NCBI GenBank assembly: GCA_003249025.1
Contig: QBMH01000008.1
Span: forward strand, 1-53,060
Source: Leptolyngbya sp.
GTDB taxonomy: Bacteria > Cyanobacteriota > Cyanobacteriia > Leptolyngbyales > Leptolyngbyaceae
DNA length: 53,060 bases
Direction: 5' to 3'
Shown one piece after another: positions 16,140 to 26,451 of this stretch (within the stretch, counting starts at the first letter, position 1; each line of letters begins with the position of its first letter). The notes beneath the pieces are model-generated. The model saw only the letters and a list, made by a program, of their open reading frames with translations, did not search any database and had not been told where the DNA came from. The position numbers and the translations under genes are program-made.

Positions 16140-17825
16140 ATGACTCAATTACTCCAAGACGAAGCGGCAAAAACCCCGCAGGTTCCCCCAGTTCAAGCAA
16201 AGAAGCGCGAATGGCTGAAGTACTTTAGCTTTAGCACTGACCATAAAGTGATTGGCATTCAATACCTAGTCACCTCGTTCTTTTTCTATTTTGTGGGCGG
16301 TTTCTTAGCCACTCTGATTCGCACCGAACTCGCAACCCCAGAGGTCGATTTCGTCAGCCGAGAAACCTATAATGGCTTATTCACGGTTCACGCCACGGTG
16401 ATGATTTTTCTGTGGATTGTGCCTGCGGCAACCGGCGCTTTTGGCAACTACCTGATTCCGCTGCTCGTCGGCGCACGGGATATGGCGTTCCCCAAACTAA
16501 ACGCCGTCGCTTTTTGGATGATTCCACCCGGCGGGATTCTGCTGTTGAGCAGCTTCTTTGTTGGCGCTCCGGGTGCTGGCTGGACCTCCTACCCGCCCTT
16601 GAGCTTGGTTTATAACAAGCCGGGAGAAATGATTTGGATTTTGAGCCTGCTGATTTTAGGCACGTCTTCCATTTTGGGTGCGGTCAATTTTCTGGTGACG
16701 ATCCTAAAAATGCGCGCTCCCGGCATGACCTTAAACAAAATGCCCTTGTTTTGTTGGGCAATGTTGGCGACCTCGGCGCTGATCCTGATTTCCACTCCAG
16801 TCCTGGCAGGGGCGCTAATTCTGCTGTCGTTTGATCTGGTGGTGGGCACTGCCTTTTTCAATCCCACGGGCGGCGGTAATCCGGTGGTCTACCAGCACAT
16901 GTTTTGGTTTTACTCCCACCCGGCGGTTTACATCATGGTGCTGCCAGTGTTTGGGTTGATCTCAGAGATTTTACCCGTTCACTCTCGTAAGCCGATTTTT
17001 GGCTACAAGGCGATCGCCTACTCCAGTTTTGCCATCAGCTTCTTAGGCTTGATCGTCTGGGCACACCATATGTTTACTAGCGGCACCCCTCCTTGGCTGC
17101 GGATGTTTTTCATGATCAACACCATGATTATCGCCGTGCCTACGGGGATCAAGGTTTTTGGCTGGTTGGCAACTATTTGGGGCGGCAAACTGCGGCTGAA
17201 TAGCGCCATGCTGTTTGCCATGGGCTTCCTATCCATGTTTGTGATTGGTGGCATCAGCGGAGTTATGTTAGCTGCCGTGCCGTTTGACATTCATGTCCAC
17301 GATACCTACTTTGTCGTTGCCCATCTGCACTACGTTTTGTTTGGCGGCAGTGTGTTTGGTATTTATGCCGGAACCTACCACTGGTTTCCCAAAATGACGG
17401 GACGCATGGTCAACGAAACCCTGGGTAGAATTCACTTTGCCTTGACCTTGATTGGCTTTAATCTGGCGTTTTTGCCCATGCACAAACTGGGTCTGGAAGG
17501 CATGAACCGTCGGATTGCGGAATATGATCCGAAATTTACGGCGCTCAATTTGATTTGCACCATTGGCACTTACATTTTGGCGGTTTCCACCTTCCCATTC
17601 ATCTTTAACATTGTTTGGAGCGTGTTCAAGGGAGAGAAAGCGTCTAGCAATCCTTGGGGCGGCTTAACCTTTGAGTGGCAAACCACGTCTCCACCGCCCG
17701 TAGAAAACTTTGAGATTGATCCAATTCTTGAGATTGGTCCTTATGAATACGGCACGGAAGAGGCGGTAAAAATCATTAAAGCGGGACCATTTCTGGCACT
17801 GGAAGCAGCGGCGGCACAAGGATAA
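16140..17825 (+). CDS. ctaD: Cytochrome c oxidase subunit I
   Basis: A 561-residue, twelve-helix catalytic subunit. Seen ligands: the low-spin heme His in FTVHATVMIF, the CuB/Tyr cross-link motif SHPAVYIMVLP, the CuB pair in VWAHHMFTSG, and the heme a3/a pair in DTYFVVAHLHYVLFGG. The K-channel and D-channel regions look regular. It reduces oxygen to water and pumps protons. It begins 25 bp after ctaC and ends 11 bp before ctaE, so one transcript is expected. GC-rich and free of unusual insertions. Confidence 0.98.
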   Translation: MTQLLQDEAAKTPQVPPVQAKKREWLKYFSFSTDHKVIGIQYLVTSFFFYFVGGFLATLIRTELATPEVDFVSRETYNGLFTVHATVMIFLWIVPAATGAFGNYLIPLLVGARDMAFPKLNAVAFWMIPPGGILLLSSFFVGAPGAGWTSYPPLSLVYNKPGEMIWILSLLILGTSSILGAVNFLVTILKMRAPGMTLNKMPLFCWAMLATSALILISTPVLAGALILLSFDLVVGTAFFNPTGGGNPVVYQHMFWFYSHPAVYIMVLPVFGLISEILPVHSRKPIFGYKAIAYSSFAISFLGLIVWAHHMFTSGTPPWLRMFFMINTMIIAVPTGIKVFGWLATIWGGKLRLNSAMLFAMGFLSMFVIGGISGVMLAAVPFDIHVHDTYFVVAHLHYVLFGGSVFGIYAGTYHWFPKMTGRMVNETLGRIHFALTLIGFNLAFLPMHKLGLEGMNRRIAEYDPKFTALNLICTIGTYILAVSTFPFIFNIVWSVFKGEKASSNPWGGLTFEWQTTSPPPVENFEIDPILEIGPYEYGTEEAVKIIKAGPFLALEAAAAQG

Positions 17826-17836
17826 GGAGAAACACT

Positions 17837-18457
17837 ATGCAAAGTTCGGCACTTGATACGACCACGATTGTCACCAGCCACCATGAGTCGGCTGCCCACG
17901 GACATCACGCTCACCCCGATCACCGCATTTTTGGCATCATTGTTTTCCTCGTGGCGGAGGCAATGATTTTTATGGGGCTGTTCATTGCCTATCTGACCTT
18001 TCGGGCAGTCGCTCCGGTGTGGCCTCCAGCGGGAACGCCAGAGCTAGAATTGCTGCTGCCCGGAATCAACACCATCATCCTAATTTCCAGTAGCTTTGTG
18101 ATTCACAATGCTGACACGGCAATTAAAAAGGACGATGTGAAGGGAATGCAGATGTGGTTTGCCATTACCGCTGCGATCGGTGCCGTGTTTCTGGCAGGTC
18201 AGCTTTATGAATATTTCCATTTAGAGTTTGGACTCAAGACCAATCTGTTTGCCAGCACATTTTATGTGTTGACGGGCTTCCACGGACTGCATGTCTTCTT
18301 TGGCGTGATGTTAATGTTGGGTGTGCTGTGGCGATCGCGCAAACCCGGTCATTACTCCAGCACCAGTCACTTTGGCATCGAAGCCGCTGAAATCTACTGG
18401 CACTTCGTCGATGTCATCTGGATCATCCTGTTTATCCTGCTGTACTTGTTGAAATAA
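17837..18457 (+). CDS. ctaE: Cytochrome c oxidase subunit III
   Basis: A 206-residue subunit III with five predicted membrane helices, the short form usual in cyanobacteria. Family marks include FGIIVFLVAEAMIFMGLF (with the Glu in the second helix), TFYVLTGFHGLHVFFG and the C-terminal YWHFVDVIWIILF. It starts 11 bp after ctaD with AAGGAGA 5-11 bases before the ATG. The 3' end is unusual: a 21-bp unit that includes the last codons and the TAA stop is tandemly repeated just after the gene. A strong hairpin terminator follows at 18526. Confidence 0.96.
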   Translation: MQSSALDTTTIVTSHHESAAHGHHAHPDHRIFGIIVFLVAEAMIFMGLFIAYLTFRAVAPVWPPAGTPELELLLPGINTIILISSSFVIHNADTAIKKDDVKGMQMWFAITAAIGAVFLAGQLYEYFHLEFGLKTNLFASTFYVLTGFHGLHVFFGVMLMLGVLWRSRKPGHYSSTSHFGIEAAEIYWHFVDVIWIILFILLYLLK

Positions 18458-18483
18458 CATCCGTACTTGTTGAAATAACATCC
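18442..18483 (+). repeat. Perfect 21-bp tandem duplication over the ctaE stop codon
   Basis: Unit one is 18442-18462, unit two 18463-18483; both read GTACTTGTTGAAATAACATC followed by C. The TAA stop (18455-18457) is inside the unit, so the protein is unchanged. It looks like a recent slippage event. Confidence 0.95.
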
Positions 18484-18525
18484 GTTGCAGAACGAGTTGG
18501 ATTAAGCTTCGTTGACCCCAAGCAG

Positions 18526-18558
18526 GCAGAAGGAACGCTAGTGTTTCTTCTGCTTTTT
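18526..18558 (+). terminator. Intrinsic terminator of ctaCDE
   Basis: An 11-bp stem, GCAGAAGGAAC paired with GTTTCTTCTGC (one G-U pair), has a 6-base loop and is followed by TTTTT. It lies 69 bp after the ctaE stop. Confidence 0.85.
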
Positions 18559-18706
18559 GTGTTGAATTGAAACTGTGGTGACTATAAGTCTTTCTCGCCT
18601 GCATCAGAACGATTATCCAAACCCTGTGACAATTAAGCTAAGATGGCTCTGATTTTTCGCGGTTAGTCTGCGGGTTGTTGAGGAGCATAAAAGGTATTGT
18701 TTAACT

Positions 18707-19726
18707 ATGAGTAATCGTTTAAGTCAGCGATCGGATGTGTTGGTATCTGTGGTATCGCCCATCAGCAATGCAGCAGAGTGGATTTCCAGCTATTTATACG
18801 AAATTTCATCTCTTTTGTCGGCAAAATTTAAAGACTACGAAATTGTGCTGATTGACAACGCATCCTCCGATGAAACCGTGCAGGTGGTTGAGCAACTCCA
18901 GCAGGAATTGAAAAACGTTCAGCTTTATTGCTTGGCGCGAAAGATTCCCCATGAAAGTGCTTTTGTCGTGGGATTGGAGCAGGCGATCGGGGATGTGTTG
19001 ATTACCCTGGATGCTGCCTATGATCCGGTGGAACCGATCGCTGAAATGTTGCAAATGAGCTACGGCGGAGTGGATATTGTCTATGGGGCACGCAGCGATC
19101 GCGTTCTGGGTGGCAAACGCAGTCTCTATAACTCCCTTAGCCGCATCTTTTTCCGGTTCTACCGACACATTACCAAGGAAAATTTGCCGCTTTCAATTTC
19201 TACCTTGCGGTTATATACCCGTCGGGCGATTAATGCTTTTTTGGATAATGGCGATCGCTATAGCCTATTTCCAGTGATCGCCGCATTCTCTGGGCTGCGA
19301 TATAAAACCTTTCATTATCAACGCCTCAACCGCACTGGAAAAGCCAGCAATCAAAGCTATTCAGAAGCGATTTCAAGAGCCTTCCGCCTGATTTTTCTTT
19401 CCTCTCATTACCCGCTGCGCCTACTGACTTTAACCGCATTGGCAGGTGCCTTTTTGAATGTGATTTATAGTTTTTATGTGCTGTTTATTAATCTAGTTAA
19501 ATCTAAAGTTGCAGAGGGTTGGACAACCCTTTCTCTACAAAACTCAGTCATGTTTTTTATCCTGTTTATGATTTTGGCGGTGTTATGTGAATATGTTTCT
19601 CGCTTGGTCATGACCAGTCAAAATCGTCCATTTTATTTAGTCACACGGGAAAGTAGAAGTTTAGTTTTGTCGCGCAGGCAAGAGATTAACGTCATAAAAA
19701 AAGAAGTTGGACAGAAATGTGAATAA
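18707..19726 (+). CDS. Membrane-anchored GT2 glycosyltransferase
   Basis: A 339-residue GT-A fold glycosyltransferase. The start of the domain (VLVSVVSPISNAAEW, EIVLIDNASSDET) shows the nucleotide-sugar site. The metal-binding region reads LITLDAAYDPVEP, a weaker form of the usual DADLQDP. Two C-terminal membrane helices (about 238-262 and 280-305) place it among polyprenyl-phosphate sugar transferases related to DPM1/GtrB. It begins the envelope-glycan block, is alone on its strand with the 615-residue membrane protein 400 bp later, and follows the oxidase terminator. The donor sugar cannot be read from the sequence. Confidence 0.82.
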   Translation: MSNRLSQRSDVLVSVVSPISNAAEWISSYLYEISSLLSAKFKDYEIVLIDNASSDETVQVVEQLQQELKNVQLYCLARKIPHESAFVVGLEQAIGDVLITLDAAYDPVEPIAEMLQMSYGGVDIVYGARSDRVLGGKRSLYNSLSRIFFRFYRHITKENLPLSISTLRLYTRRAINAFLDNGDRYSLFPVIAAFSGLRYKTFHYQRLNRTGKASNQSYSEAISRAFRLIFLSSHYPLRLLTLTALAGAFLNVIYSFYVLFINLVKSKVAEGWTTLSLQNSVMFFILFMILAVLCEYVSRLVMTSQNRPFYLVTRESRSLVLSRRQEINVIKKEVGQKCE

Positions 19727-20130
19727 TCAGCCAAGTCCTATTAGACTTCTTCAAGAATAAACCGAGAGGTCAGAATAGAAGGGTTCACCCCACCAAAATA
19801 TTCTATGAACCAGGGATTGTTTAACCATCTAATCCATTTGCTCAATGAGTGGCAGCAAGAGTGTCCAGTGTGGAACCTGTAGAACAGAACAATGGTTGGC
19901 AGCATTGACCGAGGGAGACTTGCTGGTGAATAGCTGGAACTGATTCCTCGTCCCAGGGATGACCCAATGCAGGAAAAGTGGAGGAAGAGTATTACTCTGG
20001 CAAACAAAAGGAGCATACCCGTAAAAACCAGGCAATCACCCCAGGCAGGCTTGCCGCTGCCTCGTGGTTTTAGCTCAATACGGCTATAATACCGGCAACA
20101 TCGCTACTTATCCTGCCGGGTAAAGATTGG
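19727..20130. other. Gene-free spacer, possibly decayed sequence, with promoter-like end
   Basis: No gene is convincing in about 400 bp. Plus-strand frames are interrupted by stops every 15-30 codons, which would fit a decayed gene, but no family was recognised. Two hairpins are seen: AGGCAG-CTGCCT (about 20043-20062) and CCGGCA-TGCCGG (about 20092-20119). A perfect TATAAT lies at 20085-20090 and may be the -10 box for the following gene; no good -35 box precedes it. Confidence 0.45.
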
Positions 20131-21978
20131 TTGAAACAGTTCATTGCAACTTTGTCATTCCACAACATGCAGATTCTTTCCAAGGTACATTTTTTAGCTC
20201 GATCTTCTGCGTTTTTATTGGTTATCTATCTGCTCCCATTTACTTTTGTGTTGTGGTTTGTTACAACCTTTGGCGTGAATATTCCCTATCAAGATCAATG
20301 GGAATTAGTCAGTTTATTTCAACGTATTGCTGATGGAAAAGCAACGTTTCAAGATTTTTTTGTTCAACATAACGAGCACCGTATTCTATTCCCAAAGTTG
20401 ATTATTAGTGTTCTCGCATTTGTTTCAAGCTGGAATATTCAATGGGAACTTTATTTGAATATATTACTTGCCGCGATCGTATTTTTATTGCTCTACAAAA
20501 TTTCCTTTGACCAAACAGTGCAGCACAATCGCTCTTTTCATCTAGCAAATATTTCAACTTGCTTCATTGTGTTTTCAGTGGGTCAGTGGGAAAACTGGCT
20601 GTGGGGCTTTCAGATCGCCTGGTTTTTCATGAATGTTTGTCTCGCGATTGCAATTTTAGTCCTTTCCGTCAGGCTCAATTTGGCGCTGTGGGTTCGATTA
20701 ACTGTGGCGGCTCTTGCCTGTATTGTTGCAACTTTTTCATCTGCCCATGGGTTATTAGTCTGGATTGCTGTTATTCCATCACTGATCATTTGCTGTAAAG
20801 ACTATCGCCAACTAAGAAAAGTTGGCTTGATATGGATATTCTTATTTATCACTGCTTGTTATCTTTACCTCATTGATTATCACAAGCCTTCTGGTCATCC
20901 TAGTTTATTGTCTTTTTTAGAAAAACCTTTTCTATCGTTAGAGTATTTTCTGACCTTGCTGGGTTCGCCTCTGGTTCGTCGCTCTAACTTTTCGGCTGAA
21001 GTGGGGTTAGCAATCTTACTTAATTTCATTTTTTTTGTAATTTTCTATTTCAAACAAGCTGGCTCACGATTTTCTAAAGACGCTGCACCCTGGATTTCGC
21101 TAGGATGCTTCACAATTTTGTTTGCTCTAATGACCACGGTTGGCAGATCTGGTTTTGGGGTTGAACAAGCCAGTGCAAGTCGATATGTCACAGTGGCGAT
21201 TTTGTTGGTCATTGCCTTAGTGCAGTTATGGCGCTTAGCTTTAACAAAGACTAAAAATGGGGTTGAAAATTGGCTTGATTCGCCAACCCAATCGAGCAGC
21301 GGATTGAAATTACGGTTTGCTTCAATCAAGCCCTTGATTGGAAGTATTTTGACGCTTTTGGTGTTGATTAATTCAATTAATTCGATTCCGTCTGCAACAG
21401 ACTTTCGATCTCGATTGCTCCATGGTCAAGCTTGTTTAGAGATTGCAGATTACATCGTTCGATCGCCCGAAAACTGTCTTCAATTAATTTATCCAGATGC
21501 CAACACCGTCAGCGATCGGGCAAAAGTGCTAAATCAAATTGGTTTTAGACATTTTCCTAAAAAGCCAATTGAGTTTCTGACAAGCCCTGATCAGGTACAT
21601 GGCTATATTGACAGTCCACCGACCAGCCAAACTCCAGCCGTTGTTAAAAGAAGCTGTATTAATTGTGAAGCAGTAGCCGTGAATGGTTGGGCAATTTTGC
21701 CAAAGCAAGTGCAGCCAGCTCGATTAGTGTTGCTCAGCCACCGTAAAAATCCTGAACACGATCCGGATGCTTTCTTTGCCAATGTTTATGTCCGTTTACC
21801 CAGTCCTGATATAGCGAAAGCACGGCGAACAAATCGTTACGCTCGATCGCGGTGGGAAGTTTCGTTTTCACCAGAATTATTACCTCCGGGTGAGTTAGTG
21901 CTTACTGCTTGGGCATATGAGCCTAATGACAAGCAGTTCATCAAGTTAAATGGTGAACCAAAGCTAAAAGTGGAATAG
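20131..21978 (+). CDS. Large multi-pass membrane protein of the glycan block
   Basis: A 615-residue protein with about ten membrane helices (residues 25-430) and a soluble C-terminal domain of about 180 residues. It starts at TTG 20131 or ATG 20167; neither has a clear ribosome site. After helix one or two the motif IPYQDQWELVSLFQRIADG, then DFFVQHNEHRILFPKLI, resembles the first periplasmic loop of GT-C lipid-linked sugar transferases or O-antigen ligases, in which acidic and His residues are catalytic. The C-terminal domain (CINCEAVAVNGWAILPKQ..., FFANVYVRLPSPDIAKAR) looks like a beta-sandwich seen on similar large membrane proteins. Function inferred only as envelope sugar transfer. AT-richer than flanking housekeeping genes. 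Confidence 0.72.
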   Translation: MKQFIATLSFHNMQILSKVHFLARSSAFLLVIYLLPFTFVLWFVTTFGVNIPYQDQWELVSLFQRIADGKATFQDFFVQHNEHRILFPKLIISVLAFVSSWNIQWELYLNILLAAIVFLLLYKISFDQTVQHNRSFHLANISTCFIVFSVGQWENWLWGFQIAWFFMNVCLAIAILVLSVRLNLALWVRLTVAALACIVATFSSAHGLLVWIAVIPSLIICCKDYRQLRKVGLIWIFLFITACYLYLIDYHKPSGHPSLLSFLEKPFLSLEYFLTLLGSPLVRRSNFSAEVGLAILLNFIFFVIFYFKQAGSRFSKDAAPWISLGCFTILFALMTTVGRSGFGVEQASASRYVTVAILLVIALVQLWRLALTKTKNGVENWLDSPTQSSSGLKLRFASIKPLIGSILTLLVLINSINSIPSATDFRSRLLHGQACLEIADYIVRSPENCLQLIYPDANTVSDRAKVLNQIGFRHFPKKPIEFLTSPDQVHGYIDSPPTSQTPAVVKRSCINCEAVAVNGWAILPKQVQPARLVLLSHRKNPEHDPDAFFANVYVRLPSPDIAKARRTNRYARSRWEVSFSPELLPPGELVLTAWAYEPNDKQFIKLNGEPKLKVE

Positions 21979-22017
21979 TTATCTGCCTGTTTCCTTAAGT
22001 TCTATCCTGATTGTGCT

Positions 22018-23082
22018 TCAAATGGCTCTGGTGATCTGTGCAGTGTAAATGTCTTTCAGGATGTCTTGTAAGGCGTATTGATAGTGCCAAGTTGGGTAGT
22101 GGGACTGGAACTTTCTCACATCAGAGACATACCAGATATGATCGCCTGAGCGGTTATCTTTGGCGTAGGTATACTGCAATACTTTGCCCGTCAGTGCTTC
22201 ACATTGGGCGATGGCTTCTAGCATTGAGCAGTTGCTATGACGAGAGCCACCGATGTTATAGACCTCTCCGCAACGTGGGTTTTGATAAAAGTGATAGAAG
22301 GCATTCACCAGGTCATAGCTGTGAATATTGTCTCGTACTTGCTTGCCTTTGTAGCCAAAAATGGTGTATGGCTCATCCGTGACTGTGCATTTCATTAGAT
22401 ATGCCAAAAAGCCATGTAGTTTCGCGCCTGAGTGAGCCGGTCCGGTCAAACAGCCACCGCGAAAGCTAGCAGTTTTCATATTGAAATATCTGCCATACTC
22501 TTGCACCAGAACATCGGCAGCCACTTTAGAAGCACCAAACAGGGAATGCTTCGACTGGTCAACGCTCATCGACTCGTCAATTCCTAACCAATAGGGGTGA
22601 TCGGGGGCAATCTCCCAGCGAGTTTCTAGTTCTTGCAGGGGCAAGAAGTTAGGTAAATCACCATACACCTTATTCGTGGAAGTGAAAATAAACACCGCAT
22701 CGGGGCAGTATTGACGGGTTGCTTCTAGCAATACGAGCGTCCCGTTGGCATTGACGGTGAAGTCGGTGTGAGGATCGCTGGCTGCCCAGTCGTGAGAGGG
22801 TTGGGCAGCCGTGTGAATGATCAAGTTAATGCCTGTGGCGTGCTCTTTGAAGATGCGTTCAATGGCATCGCGATCGCGAATATCCAAATCGTAGTGGCGA
22901 TATTGCTCTCCATATTTGTCTTTGAGCAGATCTCGATTCCATTGAGTTGAAGCCGACTCACCAAAAAAGTAAGACCGCAAGTCATTATCAATGCCAATGA
23001 TATTAAAGCCAAGTTGAGCAAAAAAACGAACTGATTCAGAGCCAATCAGACCAGCAGAACCAGTAATTAAAACTGTGGGCAT
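22018..23082 (-). CDS. NAD-dependent sugar epimerase, CDP-tyvelose-epimerase-like, with Phe for Tyr
   Basis: An extended short-chain dehydrogenase of 354 residues from the ATG at 23082, just before the Rossmann motif GSAGLIGS (8-15). The longer frame would overlap the upstream gene. The region [22 protein letters not shown] resembles CDP-paratose/tyvelose 2-epimerases. The Ser/Thr position is kept in [10 protein letters not shown] (about 133-142). In the YxxxK motif the sequence reads SLFGASK: Phe182 replaces the catalytic Tyr while Lys186 stays. The reading TTT was checked in the DNA. Sugar substrate unknown. It begins 16 bp after the 755-residue membrane gene and is the last gene of a four-gene minus-strand operon. 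Confidence 0.82.
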   Translation of the reverse strand: MPTVLITGSAGLIGSESVRFFAQLGFNIIGIDNDLRSYFFGESASTQWNRDLLKDKYGEQYRHYDLDIRDRDAIERIFKEHATGINLIIHTAAQPSHDWAASDPHTDFTVNANGTLVLLEATRQYCPDAVFIFTSTNKVYGDLPNFLPLQELETRWEIAPDHPYWLGIDESMSVDQSKHSLFGASKVAADVLVQEYGRYFNMKTASFRGGCLTGPAHSGAKLHGFLAYLMKCTVTDEPYTIFGYKGKQVRDNIHSYDLVNAFYHFYQNPRCGEVYNIGGSRHSNCSMLEAIAQCEALTGKVLQYTYAKDNRSGDHIWYVSDVRKFQSHYPTWHYQYALQDILKDIYTAQITRAI

Positions 23083-23098
23083 TGGTTTGATTACTCCG

Positions 23099-25366
23099 TT
23101 AAAGGGGGTGGCTAATGGGTGTGTTTTCAAATTCAAACCGTTGTTTAGCCAACTGATGGAACATCCAAATTATTCCTCCTGTGGAAATAACCATTAAACC
23201 CAGCATAAAAATATTAGGCGCTACAATCAGGCGATCGCTCGTGCTTGATGAACTCGTGATTACCCAATTCGTCACGAACACAATGCTTTGAAACGCTAAC
23301 AGTGAATAGCACACGAAACGAGGAAGTTTAGTCAGGAGGGTAGCCAACCCTATAAATAGCAGAATCATCGTCGCATAGGAACCCTGATGGATGCTGGTTG
23401 TTCTAGGACCAAACATTGCCAAAATCCAAACGACTAAACTCAAGACTCCGACGCTCAAAATTAAATGAACCCGTTTAACATCTACTTGTGAATTGAGGTA
23501 TTTCAAAAAGGGGGATGCCAACCAGATTAGCCAACCGATATTAAGCACCCCCAATGCCCTGAAAAGATGAAGAAAATCTTTTTCTCTGGCTGTATATTCA
23601 TTTTTAGCATCTGCTTTGGGGTAGTCTATCAGCATCTTTAAATTCTCCCATTTGTTATTAGCAATTTGAGCAAAACTTAAATGTTGATAAGCGTCTTTGA
23701 ATGCTTGAGGAAAGGAGCGAGAATCAACATCGATTACTCCGGCAAGATGCCATTTTAGCAAGCGATCGCCGGGCGGTTCATAGAATTTCTGATAGGCAGT
23801 CCAGGGAGCTAACATTAACCCAAACATGAGAGAACCGATGAGAATTTGGCGCACTCCAGGAAAGCATCGGGGTCGAACTAGCATCAAGGCGATCGCTGGC
23901 AGGGTGAAAATCACTCCGCCATGGGCAAGCAGTCCTAATGCAGCCGCTCCCCCCGCTAAACCTGCCTCAGTCGTAGTAGGGCGGCGGGATTCATACACCG
24001 TTGGCATCAGGAGAGCAAAGGCAAACACCATCAAGGCTCCGGCGAGTAGCTTGGGCCAAACGTACACACTGTTGAATAAGAAGAATCCAGAAAAGGTCGA
24101 AAACGCAAGGACGATCGCAATCTGCCATCCCGAAAGCCGCATGTTGCGGCACACTGCCCATAGAGCCGCTATCCAAGCAGATTGAACAATTGTGCCCATA
24201 AGTTGATAATGTAGCCCAACATCCGATCCGCTAAGAAAGGCGATAGGGCGCTGAACGAGGGTAATGCCTGCTTGTAGCGGCGGGCGATCGCTGCTTAACC
24301 ATTCTCCAAACAAAGGGCGCGGATCTTGCCCCCCATAAAGCCTTTCGGTAAACATTTGAGGAAGGACATTATCGGGAGGAAATACTGCAAAAAAGCGCAC
24401 TTGGGCATTAGATGCTGGCAAATCTCCCGCGTCAATTAGATACAGCACTGACAGGTATGTCAAACCAACCGTTAGCATAATCAGAATCGGGAAGACCGTA
24501 TCTACAGACGTAAGAGACTTGGAAATTGATTTAGCAAAGGGCTTTTTCGTGAAGATCAACACTAACCCTGTCACGGTTGATAAAAGAACAAGAACGCTAA
24601 AAATAATGCCTATGAAGTGATTAAAGAAATAAACCCAAAAAGTTACATAACCGATCAATGAACTGACAGCCACTGCCAAAATAACTGTGAATGCAGGATG
24701 AAGATTCTGTCGCCGAATGATGAATATTCCTATTAGTAACCCTGGCTTTATGAAGAGGGCGAAATAAAATATGTATAAGGGTGCAAAAGAGATGGCTGAA
24801 ACTTGTCCCTTTAGTAAACTCAAGAAACTTGACTGTAATGGTGAGCTAATTCCTATCCATCCATAGGATTTTTGATTGCTATCCACGGCAATGATTTGCA
24901 TCGGATGTCCATACCAGGAAACGGGCAGCAGCCAATGCAATTTTTTCCAGCGATCGCCTGTATCTGCTGCTTTTAGTTGAAACTGTTCACCCGTATCAGC
25001 CCGTTTCACAAATAACTCATTGCCGTCAGCATTCGCCCAACCACTCACAAAAAGACTAAGAATAGCTGGGGCTTGAAATGGGGGAGAAGTTAGTTTTCCA
25101 GTGTTTTTATCTTCATTATTAACACCTGATCCCCACAAAACAATATCTTTGTTCTCAGCTTCAACTGCTTTTATAGAACTTCGTTTCATCGCAGGCGTTC
25201 TTTGAACAGCAAACTCTCCGATGACGGTATAACCAGTGCTGCCAGGAACTAAAATCTGGTCTGATCCACAAACAATGAACAGTACGATACTCGCTAGCAA
25301 ACCAACTAGCAGAATCGAAGAAATAAGTAACATTAGCCGACGATGCAAAAACTTGTGAGCCAGCAT
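23099..25366 (-). CDS. Large membrane protein, GT-C-like, with periplasmic domain
   Basis: A 755-residue protein. A signal-anchor helix (about 10-33) is followed by an extracytoplasmic beta-rich domain to about residue 175 ([47 protein letters not shown]), then about twelve membrane helices. A loop after one of the middle helices contains [32 protein letters not shown] and [12 protein letters not shown], where the acidic/Arg pattern is like GT-C glycosyltransferases of the ArnT/PMT group. I do not know the family by name. Its position between two sugar epimerases, with 17 bp and 16 bp spacers, supports a role in transfer or polymerisation of a modified sugar. Confidence 0.72.
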   Translation of the reverse strand: MLAHKFLHRRLMLLISSILLVGLLASIVLFIVCGSDQILVPGSTGYTVIGEFAVQRTPAMKRSSIKAVEAENKDIVLWGSGVNNEDKNTGKLTSPPFQAPAILSLFVSGWANADGNELFVKRADTGEQFQLKAADTGDRWKKLHWLLPVSWYGHPMQIIAVDSNQKSYGWIGISSPLQSSFLSLLKGQVSAISFAPLYIFYFALFIKPGLLIGIFIIRRQNLHPAFTVILAVAVSSLIGYVTFWVYFFNHFIGIIFSVLVLLSTVTGLVLIFTKKPFAKSISKSLTSVDTVFPILIMLTVGLTYLSVLYLIDAGDLPASNAQVRFFAVFPPDNVLPQMFTERLYGGQDPRPLFGEWLSSDRPPLQAGITLVQRPIAFLSGSDVGLHYQLMGTIVQSAWIAALWAVCRNMRLSGWQIAIVLAFSTFSGFFLFNSVYVWPKLLAGALMVFAFALLMPTVYESRRPTTTEAGLAGGAAALGLLAHGGVIFTLPAIALMLVRPRCFPGVRQILIGSLMFGLMLAPWTAYQKFYEPPGDRLLKWHLAGVIDVDSRSFPQAFKDAYQHLSFAQIANNKWENLKMLIDYPKADAKNEYTAREKDFLHLFRALGVLNIGWLIWLASPFLKYLNSQVDVKRVHLILSVGVLSLVVWILAMFGPRTTSIHQGSYATMILLFIGLATLLTKLPRFVCYSLLAFQSIVFVTNWVITSSSSTSDRLIVAPNIFMLGLMVISTGGIIWMFHQLAKQRFEFENTPISHPL

Positions 25367-25383
25367 AAAGGGTTGAAATACCT

Positions 25384-26451
25384 TCAGAAAAGTACTGATT
25401 TCAAAAGCAATTCATTATCAACTATCCATCGATAAATATCTTGCAACGTCTCTTTTGAATCGATCTCAGGCTTCCACCCTGTCTTGGCAATGACTTTAGA
25501 AGAATCGGTCACAAAAACGGGTACATCACCCAAGCGTTCTTCTAGTAAAGGAGCTACAGGAATCGTTTTTCCAGTAATTTCTTGACACAGTTGAGTCGTT
25601 TCTAGCAGCGATAGACTGTTGTGTCTGCCACCGCCGACGTTAAAGATTTCGCCGTCTAGATCAGCAAAGTGGGTTAGCTGATAATTAACTAGCGTCAATA
25701 AATCGCTGACATGAAGTAAATCTCTAACCTGCTTTCCCGTTCCGTTAAAGCCAATGTAGCTGAGGGATTTTTGAAAATAGTGAGCCGCAACCCAGAGCAC
25801 AAATACGCCCTGGTCTACTTTACCCATTTGCCACGGACCTGTCAGCACACCACATCGATTAATGATTGCCTGAATGCCATAGGCATCTCGGTATTCTTCA
25901 ATCAGCAGTTCAGATGCAAGTTTGGTGGTGCCATAGAGCGATCGCGCCCCTTGCAAGTTAAATTCCTCCGAGATTCCCAAGGTGGAGGCTCCTGGTAGTG
26001 ACTGAGCGTCCACCAGTTCAAAGCGGGTGGGCAGTTCCTTAAGCGTTAGAGACTTAAGGGCATGAATGGGGTAAACTCGACTGGTAGATAGAAACAGCAG
26101 GCGGCTTTGGGTTTGCCGAGCCAGTTCCAGCAGATTAATGGTTCCCAGCAGGTTCGTTTGCAACACATACTGAGGCGAGCTAAATCCTGCTAGGACAGAA
26201 GGCTCGGCTGAACAGTCGATGATAGTGCTGCCCGGAAAGGTAGATGGATCAAGGTCAGAGGGCGATCGCACATCTCCATGGACAAACTGTACATCCGCTT
26301 GCTTGAATCTAGATAAATTCAACTCAGAACCACGTCTTCGTAAGTTGTCTAAACAAATAATTTTCCACTCAGGATGCATTCGCTTCAGACCTAGAGCAAG
26401 GGAACTACCCACAAATCCCGCTCCACCTGGTATCAGAACAGTCTCAGACAT
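25384..26451 (-). CDS. NAD-dependent sugar epimerase/dehydratase
   Basis: A 355-residue extended SDR protein. Nucleotide-binding GGAGFVGSS lies at 9-17, the LSTSRVYP segment with the catalytic Ser/Thr at about 121-128, and an intact YxxxK at Tyr173/Lys177 (SLYGTTK). The C-terminal LLHVSDLLTLVNYQL and IFNVGGGRHNSLSLLE segments are similar in layout to those of the neighbour at 22018, so the two are probably paralogues of the CDP-paratose 2-epimerase type. It overlaps the upstream GT2 gene by 8 bp, which points to translational coupling. This copy is catalytically complete, unlike its partner. Confidence 0.85.
   Translation of the reverse strand: MSETVLIPGGAGFVGSSLALGLKRMHPEWKIICLDNLRRRGSELNLSRFKQADVQFVHGDVRSPSDLDPSTFPGSTIIDCSAEPSVLAGFSSPQYVLQTNLLGTINLLELARQTQSRLLFLSTSRVYPIHALKSLTLKELPTRFELVDAQSLPGASTLGISEEFNLQGARSLYGTTKLASELLIEEYRDAYGIQAIINRCGVLTGPWQMGKVDQGVFVLWVAAHYFQKSLSYIGFNGTGKQVRDLLHVSDLLTLVNYQLTHFADLDGEIFNVGGGRHNSLSLLETTQLCQEITGKTIPVAPLLEERLGDVPVFVTDSSKVIAKTGWKPEIDSKETLQDIYRWIVDNELLLKSVLF

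Noticed and set aside
19741..20016. 91-codon minus-strand frame in the gene-free spacer
   Set aside because: Low-quality composition (Ser/Cys/Phe-rich), no ribosome site and no known pattern. It was left as part of the spacer.
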